Positions 17,059 through 25,303 of a DNA stretch of 26,393 nucleotides are shown piece after piece. The position numbers and the translations under genes are program-made. Each line of letters starts with the position of its first letter. Within the stretch, counting starts at the first letter, position 1. Source of the stretch: Leptospira sp. (lineage in GTDB: Bacteria > Spirochaetota > Leptospiria > Leptospirales > Leptospiraceae); assembly GCA_027531445.1 (NCBI GenBank), contig JAPZRK010000035.1:1-26393 (forward strand), written 5' to 3'. Under the pieces are notes generated by a model, which was given only the letters and a program-made list of their open reading frames with translations, ran no database searches and was not told where the DNA came from.

Positions 17059-18708
17059 ATGTTATCACTCACCAAAAATCCCGCTGGATCACTTGCCAAA
17101 CAAGTTTTACTTGTTGTGTTAGATGGAGTTGGTTTCACAAAACACGGATCAGAAGAAGGAAACGCGATTGCCGCGGCAAAAATGCCCGTCCTCAAAAGCC
17201 TATGGTCAGAACACCCATCCGTCCTATTAAAAGCACATGGTACCGCTGTTGGAATGCCAAGTGATGAGGATATGGGAAACTCAGAAGTTGGACATAATGT
17301 ACTCGGATCAGGCCGAATCTTTGACCAAGGTGCCAAATTGGTGAGTGCTTCCATCGATTCAGGTAGTATGTTTCGTGGTGAAATTTGGAAAAAACTCATC
17401 CACAATACAATCAGCAAATCATCTACCTTACATTTTTTGGGATTATTTTCGGATGGTAATGTTCACAGTCATATCGATCACTTAGTCGCCATGATTCATA
17501 AATCGAAAGAGGAAGGAGTAAAAAAGATTCGAATCCATATCCTACTGGATGGTCGAGATGTGCCAGAAAAATCTTCTTTGGATTATCTCATTCCTTTCGA
17601 ACAAAAGCTAACTGAATTGCGTAATGCTGGATTGGATATAGCCATTGCTTCCGGAGGCGGCAGAATGGAAATCACAATGGACCGTTATGAAGCGGATTGG
17701 TCAATGATTGAAAGAGGATGGAATATACACGTATTAGGTGAAGGAAGAATTTTTTCGTCCGCCAAAGATGCGATCGAATCCTACTATAAAGAAGATCCAA
17801 AATTGATCGACCAATATATTCCTGGATTTGTTGTAGGAGATACCAACGGCCAACCAATCGGTAAAATTCAAAATGGCGATTCTGTTATATTCTTTAACTT
17901 TCGTGGTGACCGATCGATCGAAATCTCGCGAGCATTCACGGAAGAGCCGTTTACCCCTTTTGATCGTAAATTTTTTCCCACTATAGAATTTGCTGGTATG
18001 ATGCAGTACGATGGTGATGCCTTTATCCCCAAACAATACTTAGTATCTCCACCTCAAATTGATCGAACTATGGCAGAATATTTAGTGAACGAAGGTGTAG
18101 CTCAATATGCGATTTCTGAAACTCAAAAGTATGGACATGTTACTTTCTTTTGGAACGGCAACAAGTCCGGTTACTTCAATGAATCTCTAGAAACCTACGA
18201 AGAAATTAAATCTGATATCATTCCATTTGACCAAAGCCCTCAAATGAAAGCAAAAGAAATTACTGATACTTTAGTACAAGCCATCCAATTGCATAAGTAT
18301 CCTTTTTTGAGAGTCAACTACCCTAACGGAGATATGGTTGGACATACTGGAAACATGCCTGCAACGATAAAGGGTTTAGAATATCTAGATGTTTGTATCG
18401 AAAGACTTATGAAAATATGTAAGGAATCAAATACAGTTATGTACATTACTGCCGATCATGGAAATGCGGACGAAATGTATCAATTGGACAAAAAGGGTAA
18501 CCCTCAAATATCGAAGGCGGGAGAGCCTGTTCCTAAAACTAGTCATACTCTAAACCCAGTACAATTTGTAGTGTATGATCCAAACAACCAAATTCATTTT
18601 AAATCACAAAAGAACGACTTTGGTTTAGCGAATGTTGCCGCGACGATTTTAGATTCACTTGGGTTTATTCCTCCCGAAGGATACCATGAAAGCTTAATCC
18701 AAAGATAA
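17059..18708 (+). CDS. gpmI: 2,3-bisphosphoglycerate-independent phosphoglycerate mutase
   Basis: GpmI interconverts 3- and 2-phosphoglycerate in glycolysis and gluconeogenesis using two Mn ions. The 549-residue protein shows the metal-binding LVVLDGVG (18-25, D22), the phosphoserine motif DMGNSEVGHN with S75, HSHIDHL (136-142), FNFRGDRSIE, the GHTGNMPA segment, TADHGNADEM and KTSHTLNPV near the C-terminus. This is the alkaline-phosphatase-superfamily type, not the cofactor-dependent one. It is somewhat longer than the roughly 510 residues of the E. coli protein. A purine-rich TAGGA lies about ten bases upstream of the ATG. It lies 31 bases after the lipoprotein gene and one base before the next gene, so it shares an operon with envelope genes. 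Confidence 0.95.
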   Translation: MLSLTKNPAGSLAKQVLLVVLDGVGFTKHGSEEGNAIAAAKMPVLKSLWSEHPSVLLKAHGTAVGMPSDEDMGNSEVGHNVLGSGRIFDQGAKLVSASIDSGSMFRGEIWKKLIHNTISKSSTLHFLGLFSDGNVHSHIDHLVAMIHKSKEEGVKKIRIHILLDGRDVPEKSSLDYLIPFEQKLTELRNAGLDIAIASGGGRMEITMDRYEADWSMIERGWNIHVLGEGRIFSSAKDAIESYYKEDPKLIDQYIPGFVVGDTNGQPIGKIQNGDSVIFFNFRGDRSIEISRAFTEEPFTPFDRKFFPTIEFAGMMQYDGDAFIPKQYLVSPPQIDRTMAEYLVNEGVAQYAISETQKYGHVTFFWNGNKSGYFNESLETYEEIKSDIIPFDQSPQMKAKEITDTLVQAIQLHKYPFLRVNYPNGDMVGHTGNMPATIKGLEYLDVCIERLMKICKESNTVMYITADHGNADEMYQLDKKGNPQISKAGEPVPKTSHTLNPVQFVVYDPNNQIHFKSQKNDFGLANVAATILDSLGFIPPEGYHESLIQR

Positions 18709-18709
18709 C

Positions 18710-20788
18710 ATGCATTTTTCGCTCTTTTGGTTTTTTGTTTTTAATATTTTCTGTTTGTTTTCTTGTGGAGAGGATTCGAGTGGTTCGCTTTCACAAGAAA
18801 CGAAAAAGGAACTTCGACTCCGACTCAAAGCCGAAAATTTCCAAGGGGTAGTTCTGATCTCAAAGGGAAATGAGATCTTGATGAGGGAAACTATCTATCA
18901 AAAAAAGGGAGATCTTCCCTCTCAACTCTATCGAAAACATAGCTTCCCTCTCGGTGAAGGTTCCAAGCCCTTCACCACTTATGCCATTAAAATTCTGCTA
19001 CTTGAAAAAAATATAAGCGAATCATCTCGTGTCATCGATCATCTTCCTTGGTTTCCATACCCTGATATAAAAATCTCACATCTGCTCCGCCAAACAACAG
19101 GACTTCCGAAAATCATTGAAGTAGATCCTAATTTTGATTCAAATCCAGGCAAAAACCCTCGAGCATTGTTAAAAACTAATTTCATCAAAGCTAAAATTCC
19201 TTTGGCATTTCCACCGGGAGAATATTGGAAATATAGCAGAATTGACTATTTTATATTAGGTCTTTTGATCGAAGAGTTATCCGGAAAAAAATATGATGAA
19301 TATATTAGGGAAAAAATTTTTGCACCACTTCACATGACACATAGTTATGTGGATATGAATGAGACTGTCCTGGGTAATAGTGGTATTTATTCCAATCCAG
19401 AAGACTTGGTATTATGGAGCCAAGAACTTTCCAAACCAACTCTCCTCTTCAAAAATCAAGTCACCTCTATTTTTGACAAAACCGTGATTAAAGATGCTGT
19501 TGCCAGTGATCCAATTTATTTTGGGGAGGGGCTTTATGTTGGTGATTATTTTCATTGGACGTACGGAAAAGAAAAGGGAATCTCTAACATCATTTATCAG
19601 GATAACAAAAGTAATATTCTTATTATTTTGGTGAGTCCATGGGGTGGAACAAAGGGAGATATGTCCTCTTATAAATCCATTGTTACCGAGATTATCTTTG
19701 GCGGGAGACAACTCAAGCTGAAGGAGAAACCCAAAAGCGATCAAGATATATCGCTTGAAGAGGTGATGAAAGCACAAAATGTTCCTGCAGTAGGTATTGC
19801 CGTTTATAAAGATTTTTCGTTAGTGTGGAAAAAAAACTACGGAGTTAAAAATTTAAAAACAAAAGATCCTGTAACCAACCAAACATTGTTTAGAGCTGGG
19901 TCTCTTTCAAAAACAACAATTGCATTAGCGGCTGGAAGGCTGATCGACGATAGACGATTTGATCCATATGAGAATTGGAACCATAAACTCAGAAAGTATA
20001 AAGTTAACTTAAAAGAACGTAAAAAAGGTGAATTTGTAAATTTAGACCTGCTCTTATCTCACACAAGTGGTCTGACTGAGAAAGGCAATTGGGATGATCC
20101 CATCAATAATGGGAAAAAGCATCTAACGGAAATTAGCGATACATATGCAGAAAAAAATGGCCATGGGCTTGCACTATATTATTCCCCAGGTTCAAAGTCT
20201 CGATACTCCGGTGGTGGTTACTCCATCATACAGGAAATTCTTTCTGAAACTACAAAATATGATTTTAATACAGTCATCCGACTTTATGTTTCGGAAGACC
20301 TTCACTGGAAACAAAGCACCTTCCGCCAAAATTTGACCTCCGCAGATGATTTTTGTGAGGGTCATGATGAAAACGGGAATCTGATGCCTCAAAAAAAATT
20401 TGTAACGCCAGAGTTGGGTTCCGGCGGCCTTTGGACGACACCTGAAGAGATCGGGAATTTGTTCAATGAAGTTGCGAAAGCATACAATGGAAATTCAAAT
20501 CTACTGAGTGAAAAAACGGCAAAATATCTTCTGACCCCCAAAATGAGCGCGGCAAATCTTACTGTTCATGCCCTCGTTGGTAGAGGATTCTTTTTGAACC
20601 GATCAGGCTCGTCTGAGTATTTTTTTCACGGAGGTCACACAAAAGGCCACAAGGCCCTAGCCTTCTTCAATGCAAAAAAAGGATATGGAATTGTCATACT
20701 GACGAATTCCGAATCTGGATCCAACCTCATTTGGAGAATCCTAAGATACGTATCGATGCAAGAAAAATGGGATAAATTTGTAAATTAA
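18710..20788 (+). CDS. Lipoprotein with two beta-lactamase-fold domains, first one degenerate
   Basis: The 692-residue protein has a lipobox (LFSC, Cys19) and two serine beta-lactamase/penicillin-binding-like domains. Domain 2 (about 345-690) has SxxK (S398, K401 in AGSLSK), YSG (499-501) in place of YxN, a variant also seen in this family, and HGG (640-642), so it looks active. Domain 1 (about 35-335) shows the same order of motifs but all are damaged: the nucleophile position in GEGSK (82-86) is Glu, YxN reads YSR (175-177) and the HxG position reads TYGK (284-287). It probably serves as a regulatory or binding domain. Substrates could be murein peptides or D-amino-acid esters. Antibiotic resistance is not implied. 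It begins one base after gpmI. Confidence 0.85.
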   Translation: MHFSLFWFFVFNIFCLFSCGEDSSGSLSQETKKELRLRLKAENFQGVVLISKGNEILMRETIYQKKGDLPSQLYRKHSFPLGEGSKPFTTYAIKILLLEKNISESSRVIDHLPWFPYPDIKISHLLRQTTGLPKIIEVDPNFDSNPGKNPRALLKTNFIKAKIPLAFPPGEYWKYSRIDYFILGLLIEELSGKKYDEYIREKIFAPLHMTHSYVDMNETVLGNSGIYSNPEDLVLWSQELSKPTLLFKNQVTSIFDKTVIKDAVASDPIYFGEGLYVGDYFHWTYGKEKGISNIIYQDNKSNILIILVSPWGGTKGDMSSYKSIVTEIIFGGRQLKLKEKPKSDQDISLEEVMKAQNVPAVGIAVYKDFSLVWKKNYGVKNLKTKDPVTNQTLFRAGSLSKTTIALAAGRLIDDRRFDPYENWNHKLRKYKVNLKERKKGEFVNLDLLLSHTSGLTEKGNWDDPINNGKKHLTEISDTYAEKNGHGLALYYSPGSKSRYSGGGYSIIQEILSETTKYDFNTVIRLYVSEDLHWKQSTFRQNLTSADDFCEGHDENGNLMPQKKFVTPELGSGGLWTTPEEIGNLFNEVAKAYNGNSNLLSEKTAKYLLTPKMSAANLTVHALVGRGFFLNRSGSSEYFFHGGHTKGHKALAFFNAKKGYGIVILTNSESGSNLIWRILRYVSMQEKWDKFVN

Positions 20789-20793
20789 ACTGA

Positions 20794-20821
20794 TTGACCA
20801 ATCAAAAAAATCGATTATATT
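20794..20821 (+). promoter_or_regulatory. Candidate sigma70 promoter of the STAS gene
   Basis: TTGACC (20794-20799) is followed after 16 bases by TATATT (20816-20821), and the ATG at 20835 lies 13 bases beyond. The -35 box overlaps an inverted repeat TGATTG-AC-CAATCA (20791-20804), which could be an operator. If used, the leader would be very short. Read by eye. Confidence 0.45.
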
Positions 20822-20834
20822 CAAAGCGGTTGGA

Positions 20835-21167
20835 ATGGAATATACAGAAACAAATATTCAAGACATTACAGTTCTTAAGCTCTTCGGAAACTTAGACATG
20901 TTAAACGCTGGTCTATTAAAAGAAAGGATCAAAGAATCTGCCTCAGAAAACGCATTTAAGTTTATTTTTGACTTGGGCGGAGTGAGTTTTATAGATTCGT
21001 CTGGTTTTGGACTTCTTATGTCATTGAACGACAAGTTAACTGCGCAAGGTGGTGGACTGAGGATTGTCAATGTTTCAAAGACAATCCAACAAATTTTCAA
21101 AATTTCAAAGATTTCTTCAGTGATCCAAATTTATGCAACCACTGAAGATGCCATCGCTTCGTTTTAA
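20835..21167 (+). CDS. STAS-domain anti-sigma factor antagonist
   Basis: This 110-residue protein is a single STAS domain of the SpoIIAA/RsbV type. It has the beta-strand FKFIFDLGGVSFIDSSGFGL with the conserved phosphorylation serine S55 in DSSG (54-57), followed by the helix and the LRIVNVSKTIQQIF segment. Such proteins bind an anti-sigma kinase when unphosphorylated and release the sigma factor. They are reactivated by a SpoIIE/RsbU-type phosphatase. No anti-sigma kinase or sigma factor gene is in the window. The gene has its own candidate promoter. Its stop overlaps the stop of the convergent phosphatase gene (21164-21167), which is the obvious candidate phosphatase. Confidence 0.93.
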   Translation: MEYTETNIQDITVLKLFGNLDMLNAGLLKERIKESASENAFKFIFDLGGVSFIDSSGFGLLMSLNDKLTAQGGGLRIVNVSKTIQQIFKISKISSVIQIYATTEDAIASF

Positions 21168-23560
21168 ACCGACACGCTCAACGCTAGTTTTTTCCAAAAA
21201 TACCGAAGTTTTGCTACCTTTGAATGATTCGGATGGATAGCTTCCATTTGATCTAATAGGGCTTCCGATTTGTTTACTATCTTCATGTGCATCAAGATTT
21301 CACATAACAACATCAAGTTTTTGAAGTTGTTTGGATCACGAAGCCTGAGTCTTTCTGCGAAGTCACAAGCCAGTCCAAAATTTCGCCTTTGTTTATATGC
21401 ATATGCTATATAAAACAAGAATTCGGTATCTTGTGGATTGGAATTGAGATACTTCTCAGCAAGATCGATTGCTTTGTCGTAATCTTTAGACTTCAAATAC
21501 AACTTTGCCAATTCGCGCAAACAATAAGCATCACTTGGTTCGGATTCCAAAGCATGTTCTAATGAAATGATTGCATTTTCCCAATCACCCAATCGATACG
21601 AATTGATCCCATCTTCCAAATGACTGAAGTATTCCTCTTGTTTGTTGACATCTTCCAAATTTGTGACCACAGATTCTAGAAAGGAAATACGAATCAAACT
21701 TAGATCATCTGTTAGTTCACCTTCTTTCAATATGGATGTAAAAACTTGATTCAAATCTCCCTCACCGTTAACTACATGCTCAAGGAAAGTATGTTCATTG
21801 TCATTGATCACACGTACACCATCGTCCATACTGAGTAAAATATCGTCTCGGCCATCTGACCCAGCGATAATGACATCGCCGGGCTTCATCGCAAATACTT
21901 TGATCACCACATCGTCCGCCAACATCTCAGTAAATCCAATCTTTCGCATCATATGAGTTGAATCTAAAAAAGATGCCTTATCATCTCGATACAAAACTGG
22001 CCATGGATGTTCCGCATTTACATAATACAAGACACCTGTCTCTTCATCAATGAGACCAAGGAATGCTGAAATCAACATATGACCATCAAAGCTGATAAAC
22101 ACGTTATGAATTTCTTGAAAGCATTCCTTCAGCCAACGTTCTGGATGTCGTTCTTGCATGTACTTTTGTTTTTGTGTGCGTGTAAGGATTGATTTGAAGA
22201 CTGTTCCTAAAACGAGTGCTCCGCCGGCTCCTTGGATCGATTTACCCATCGCATCTGCATTCACAAATACAGTATATTTTTTACCATACAGATTGATGCT
22301 GTCTGAAATGGTTATATCTCCACCAATTTCACTTTTTTTCTGTCGAAAGGAAAAATCTTTTTTTTGTCTTTCCAAGATAGAAATTTTTAGCGTTTCAGAT
22401 TTAGAAAAAATTCCTTTTAAAGGTCTGATAAGTAGAGATGTCAAGAAGTAGTCACCATCTTGACCTTCCTTTAACTTCTGTACCTCTGCAAGACTTGCAT
22501 TCAATTCAAGCGTACGTTGTGTAACCATTTCTTCTAAGTGATTTTGATGGTGAAACAATTCCTCTTTCATATCTACAAAAACACGACCCATTTGACCAAT
22601 TTCGTCAGAACGTTTCAGTGGTAGATTCTCTGGTGTCCAATTTTCCAAATCATTCATTGCTCGGGTCAACATTTTGATTGCTTCAACGATATCCTGAGAG
22701 AACAAAAAGGAGATCAAAAAGATAATGCCGAATAACATAAATGAGGCGATTGAGAAAAAAGACCAAATTTTTAGAGTTTTGGATTCAACTTCATTTTCAT
22801 CTATCAATACACTAAAAACCAAGTCCTTAACCGTATTTTCTTTGACTTGGTAAGGTATCTTAACTACGTAATAAGGTTTGTCTTTGAAATGAATCCGTTG
22901 ATCGTTGACAAGTAGTTCGGCATCCTCTTTGATCAATTCCTTCATCAAATCTGATCCGATGGTTTTTACTTTTCCAGCTTGAAATATAGCCAGATGAATA
23001 CGGTTATCTTTTGAAATTGTCTTTGTAAATTGGTCGTCAACGACTTGACCGATCAGGAGAGTTCCCCTACCAAAAAGTGGAGCGGCCAATCGGAAACCAA
23101 GTCCGCTATGTCCATCTTCTAAACTTGCAAATGTTTCGCCAGCAAGAGCCTTTTGAATGATAGGCTGTGCAATTTTTTTATCACCGAAATCTTTTGGCCG
23201 ATGTCCTCGAAATTGGACGACTCCATTTTTATCTCCAATTTCAAATATGGATAGTCCATAGCGCTTCATGATCCCTTCGATATAGGGTAGATTCTGAATA
23301 AACACATTTCGATTGGAAAGTCCCCGTTCGAGAAGTGACCTTGTTGTAGGATTGATCGTGATTTCGTTGAGAAGGAGTCTGAGTTTTTCCTCCTTAAATT
23401 CTAGTTCGCGTTGGAAATTGCGGGAGAGATCCTCTGCTCTCTGATTTTGTGGGATGTTCTTTACAGCTTGAATTAGGTAAGCAAAACTTGTGGTTAAGGC
23501 GATGACTAAGAAGATTTGGCTGACACTAAGGATTAACAAAAACTTATATCGAATGCTCAT
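21164..23560 (-). CDS. Membrane sensor SpoIIE-type protein phosphatase with C-terminal TPRs
   Basis: The 798-residue protein has TM1 (about 6-30), an extracytoplasmic Cache-like sensor region (about 35-260), TM2 (265-288), a HAMP domain (about 288-345), a short coiled coil (335-365), a SpoIIE/PP2C phosphatase domain (about 395-628) and tetratricopeptide repeats (about 648-785). Metal-binding acidic residues are kept: GGD (413-415), NADAMGK (D436), GSDG (D569) and TDDLS (D618, D619). It should dephosphorylate a STAS-domain antagonist in response to an outside signal, and the convergent STAS gene is the natural partner. The TPRs may dock another protein. ATG at 23560 has a weak GGAA upstream. 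It is divergent from pgsB, 79 bases away. Confidence 0.92.
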   Translation of the reverse strand: MSIRYKFLLILSVSQIFLVIALTTSFAYLIQAVKNIPQNQRAEDLSRNFQRELEFKEEKLRLLLNEITINPTTRSLLERGLSNRNVFIQNLPYIEGIMKRYGLSIFEIGDKNGVVQFRGHRPKDFGDKKIAQPIIQKALAGETFASLEDGHSGLGFRLAAPLFGRGTLLIGQVVDDQFTKTISKDNRIHLAIFQAGKVKTIGSDLMKELIKEDAELLVNDQRIHFKDKPYYVVKIPYQVKENTVKDLVFSVLIDENEVESKTLKIWSFFSIASFMLFGIIFLISFLFSQDIVEAIKMLTRAMNDLENWTPENLPLKRSDEIGQMGRVFVDMKEELFHHQNHLEEMVTQRTLELNASLAEVQKLKEGQDGDYFLTSLLIRPLKGIFSKSETLKISILERQKKDFSFRQKKSEIGGDITISDSINLYGKKYTVFVNADAMGKSIQGAGGALVLGTVFKSILTRTQKQKYMQERHPERWLKECFQEIHNVFISFDGHMLISAFLGLIDEETGVLYYVNAEHPWPVLYRDDKASFLDSTHMMRKIGFTEMLADDVVIKVFAMKPGDVIIAGSDGRDDILLSMDDGVRVINDNEHTFLEHVVNGEGDLNQVFTSILKEGELTDDLSLIRISFLESVVTNLEDVNKQEEYFSHLEDGINSYRLGDWENAIISLEHALESEPSDAYCLRELAKLYLKSKDYDKAIDLAEKYLNSNPQDTEFLFYIAYAYKQRRNFGLACDFAERLRLRDPNNFKNLMLLCEILMHMKIVNKSEALLDQMEAIHPNHSKVAKLRYFWKKLALSVSV

Positions 23561-23639
23561 ATGGGTCTGGTTCCAGTATCAAGGATACCCTTTAATCATT
23601 TCATTTTGATGACAAACTCTTAAAGAATCGCTTTCATTA
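23561..23639. other. 79-bp divergent intergenic region
   Basis: This region separates the phosphatase gene from pgsB. It contains a small inverted repeat GTATC-AAG-GATAC (23576-23588) and a CTGG-TT-CCAG palindrome (23567-23576) close to the phosphatase start. Neither is strong enough to call an operator or terminator. No convincing promoter boxes were found on either strand. Confidence 0.4.
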
Positions 23640-24848
23640 TTGACATATACCAGCGTGAATACCACTACTTACTTTTTTATAACAGTCATTTTACTATTGC
23701 TCGCCTATCTGATCTTAGAGCGAATTATTCTTTATTTTCAATTAAAGCAGTTTCCAATACGTATCCATGTCAATGGCACACGAGGAAAATCAAGTATAAC
23801 GAGACTTATTCGAGCAGGTCTAACAAGCTCAGGATTTTTTGTTTTTGCGAAAACGACGGGAACGCAGGCAAGAATGATATTTCCGGATCATTCCGAACAC
23901 CCTATCTATCGCTGGGGGAGACCATCGATTGTAGAACAAATTTCTATTTTAAAGAAGGCGAAGGAAGAAAACGCCAATGCTCTCGTGATTGAATGTATGG
24001 CTCTCGAACCCAGATACCAATGGGCAAGTGAGGGAATGATACTCAAATCTAGCATCGGAGTCATCACAAATATCCGAGAAGATCATCTGGATATAATGGG
24101 TCCCACATTATACGATGTTACATTGTCTCTTGCTTCTGCCATCCCTGTAAATGGCAAACTCATCTTACATCCAACAAAATATATGGAAGTTATACGAAAG
24201 GCATGTAAGGAAAGAAACACGGAAATCATTGTCGTAGAAGATTCAAACGCAATTCAGATCACAGATGAAGATATGCAAAAATTTCCTTATTGGGAACATA
24301 AAGAAAACGTAATCCTTGCCCTTACTGTATGCAAAGAATTAGGAATAGCAAAAGAAAAAGCACTTGCTGCGATGTGGACATCTACTCCTGATCCTGGAGC
24401 TTTGAGCCCAGTCGAAATCTCATTTTTCGGAAAACAGATTGTATACATCAATGCGATGGCGGCAAATGATACGGAAAGTACGCTAACAATCTGGAACCAA
24501 TGTATTCAACGTTATGGCAAAAATAGATCAGCCTACATACTTTTTAATTGTCGTGACGACAGAATGGATCGAAGTAAATTAATGGCTCACGAAATTTCAA
24601 AGTGGGACCACGTCGAATCTATTTTTTTAATTGGAAGTGGGACAAAAATTGCCTTACAAATTTTGAAATCTAAATGTAGGGTCGGAACAAAGCTCTATAA
24701 TTGGGAAAATGCAGACGTAGACTCAATTTTTGAATCGATTATCTCACAAATACAAGAAAACTCTTATATTATTGGGATTGGAAATATTGCTGGGATCGGA
24801 CTCGAATTGAATCAATATCTAAAAAACAGGACTACCTTCTCATCATGA
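23640..24848 (+). CDS. pgsB: Poly-gamma-glutamate synthase PgsB/CapB
   Basis: PgsB is the ATP-dependent amide ligase that polymerises glutamate through its gamma-carboxyl at the inner membrane. The 402-residue protein has an N-terminal membrane segment (about 11-32) and then a Mur-ligase-like core: P-loop NGTRGKSS (45-52), KTTGTQARMI (71-80), EDHLDIMGPT (147-156), DPGA (251-254), AANDTEST (274-281) and NCRDDRMDR (303-311). These match the B. subtilis PgsB pattern closely. The start is uncertain: TTG at 23640 or GTG at 23655, neither with a clear ribosome-binding site, and no ATG is close. pgsC overlaps its end by four bases, so the two are coupled. Confidence 0.93.
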   Translation: MTYTSVNTTTYFFITVILLLLAYLILERIILYFQLKQFPIRIHVNGTRGKSSITRLIRAGLTSSGFFVFAKTTGTQARMIFPDHSEHPIYRWGRPSIVEQISILKKAKEENANALVIECMALEPRYQWASEGMILKSSIGVITNIREDHLDIMGPTLYDVTLSLASAIPVNGKLILHPTKYMEVIRKACKERNTEIIVVEDSNAIQITDEDMQKFPYWEHKENVILALTVCKELGIAKEKALAAMWTSTPDPGALSPVEISFFGKQIVYINAMAANDTESTLTIWNQCIQRYGKNRSAYILFNCRDDRMDRSKLMAHEISKWDHVESIFLIGSGTKIALQILKSKCRVGTKLYNWENADVDSIFESIISQIQENSYIIGIGNIAGIGLELNQYLKNRTTFSS

Positions 24849-25303
24849 ACGATATACTATCTATCTCTATTGGACTAAGCCTTGTTATAAGCTTAGCCTT
24901 CTCGGAAATTTTCGGCATCGTAGGAACAGGGCTTGTGATTCCAGGTTACATTGCACTCCACCTGCACCAACCAAAAAGTCTCGCGATTACATTTCTAATC
25001 GCAATCCTTGCTTATTTTACAGTCGAGATTTTGTCTTATTTTTTTATTATCTTCGGAAAGCGAAAAACTGTGCTAATTTTGTTATTTGGATACTTATTTG
25101 GCTATCTCTTCAATTATCAAATTTTACCGGATATCCAAACTCCTATCATTTCTGATGTTCGAAGCATTGGTTTTATCATACCAGGTCTCATTGGTTTGTG
25201 GTTTGAAAGACAAGGTATAATAGAAACATCTTCCGTGCTTATCATAGCGTCTATTTTGGTTAAGATTTTATTGATTTTAATATTGGGGTCTGAATTTTTA
25301 TGA
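24845..25303 (+). CDS. pgsC: Poly-gamma-glutamate synthesis membrane protein PgsC/CapC
   Basis: PgsC is the small integral membrane partner of PgsB, needed for polymer synthesis and export. The 152-residue protein has about four to five hydrophobic segments and the family segments FGIVGTGLVIPGYIAL (23-38), FGKRKTVLILLFGY and RSIGFIIPGLIGLW, which match the B. subtilis PgsC pattern (GIVPAGLVVPGY, GIGIIVPGLI). Its start overlaps the pgsB stop (ATGA, 24845-24848) and its own stop overlaps the next start (ATGA, 25300-25303), so all three genes are translationally coupled. Confidence 0.92.
   Translation: MNDILSISIGLSLVISLAFSEIFGIVGTGLVIPGYIALHLHQPKSLAITFLIAILAYFTVEILSYFFIIFGKRKTVLILLFGYLFGYLFNYQILPDIQTPIISDVRSIGFIIPGLIGLWFERQGIIETSSVLIIASILVKILLILILGSEFL

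Noticed and set aside
17031..17417. 128-residue open frame on the minus strand
   Set aside because: It lies opposite the start of gpmI, whose motifs are certain, has no family features and no start signal.
17734..18036. 100-residue open frame on the minus strand within gpmI
   Set aside because: It is a shadow of gpmI coding sequence with no independent evidence.
19412..19777. 121-residue open frame on the minus strand
   Set aside because: It is opposite the beta-lactamase-like gene and has no recognisable protein features.
18710..20788. Antibiotic-resistance beta-lactamase
   Set aside because: The fold is shared with esterases and murein peptidases. The two-domain lipoprotein layout is unlike resistance enzymes.
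22158..22451. 97-residue open frame on the plus strand
   Set aside because: It is opposite the phosphatase domain. Its sequence is explained by the real gene's codon pattern.
23640..23645. TTGACA as a -35 promoter box before pgsB
   Set aside because: No -10 box lies 16-18 bases downstream, and the start of the PgsB membrane segment begins at once, so the hexamer sits within or at the start of the coding region.
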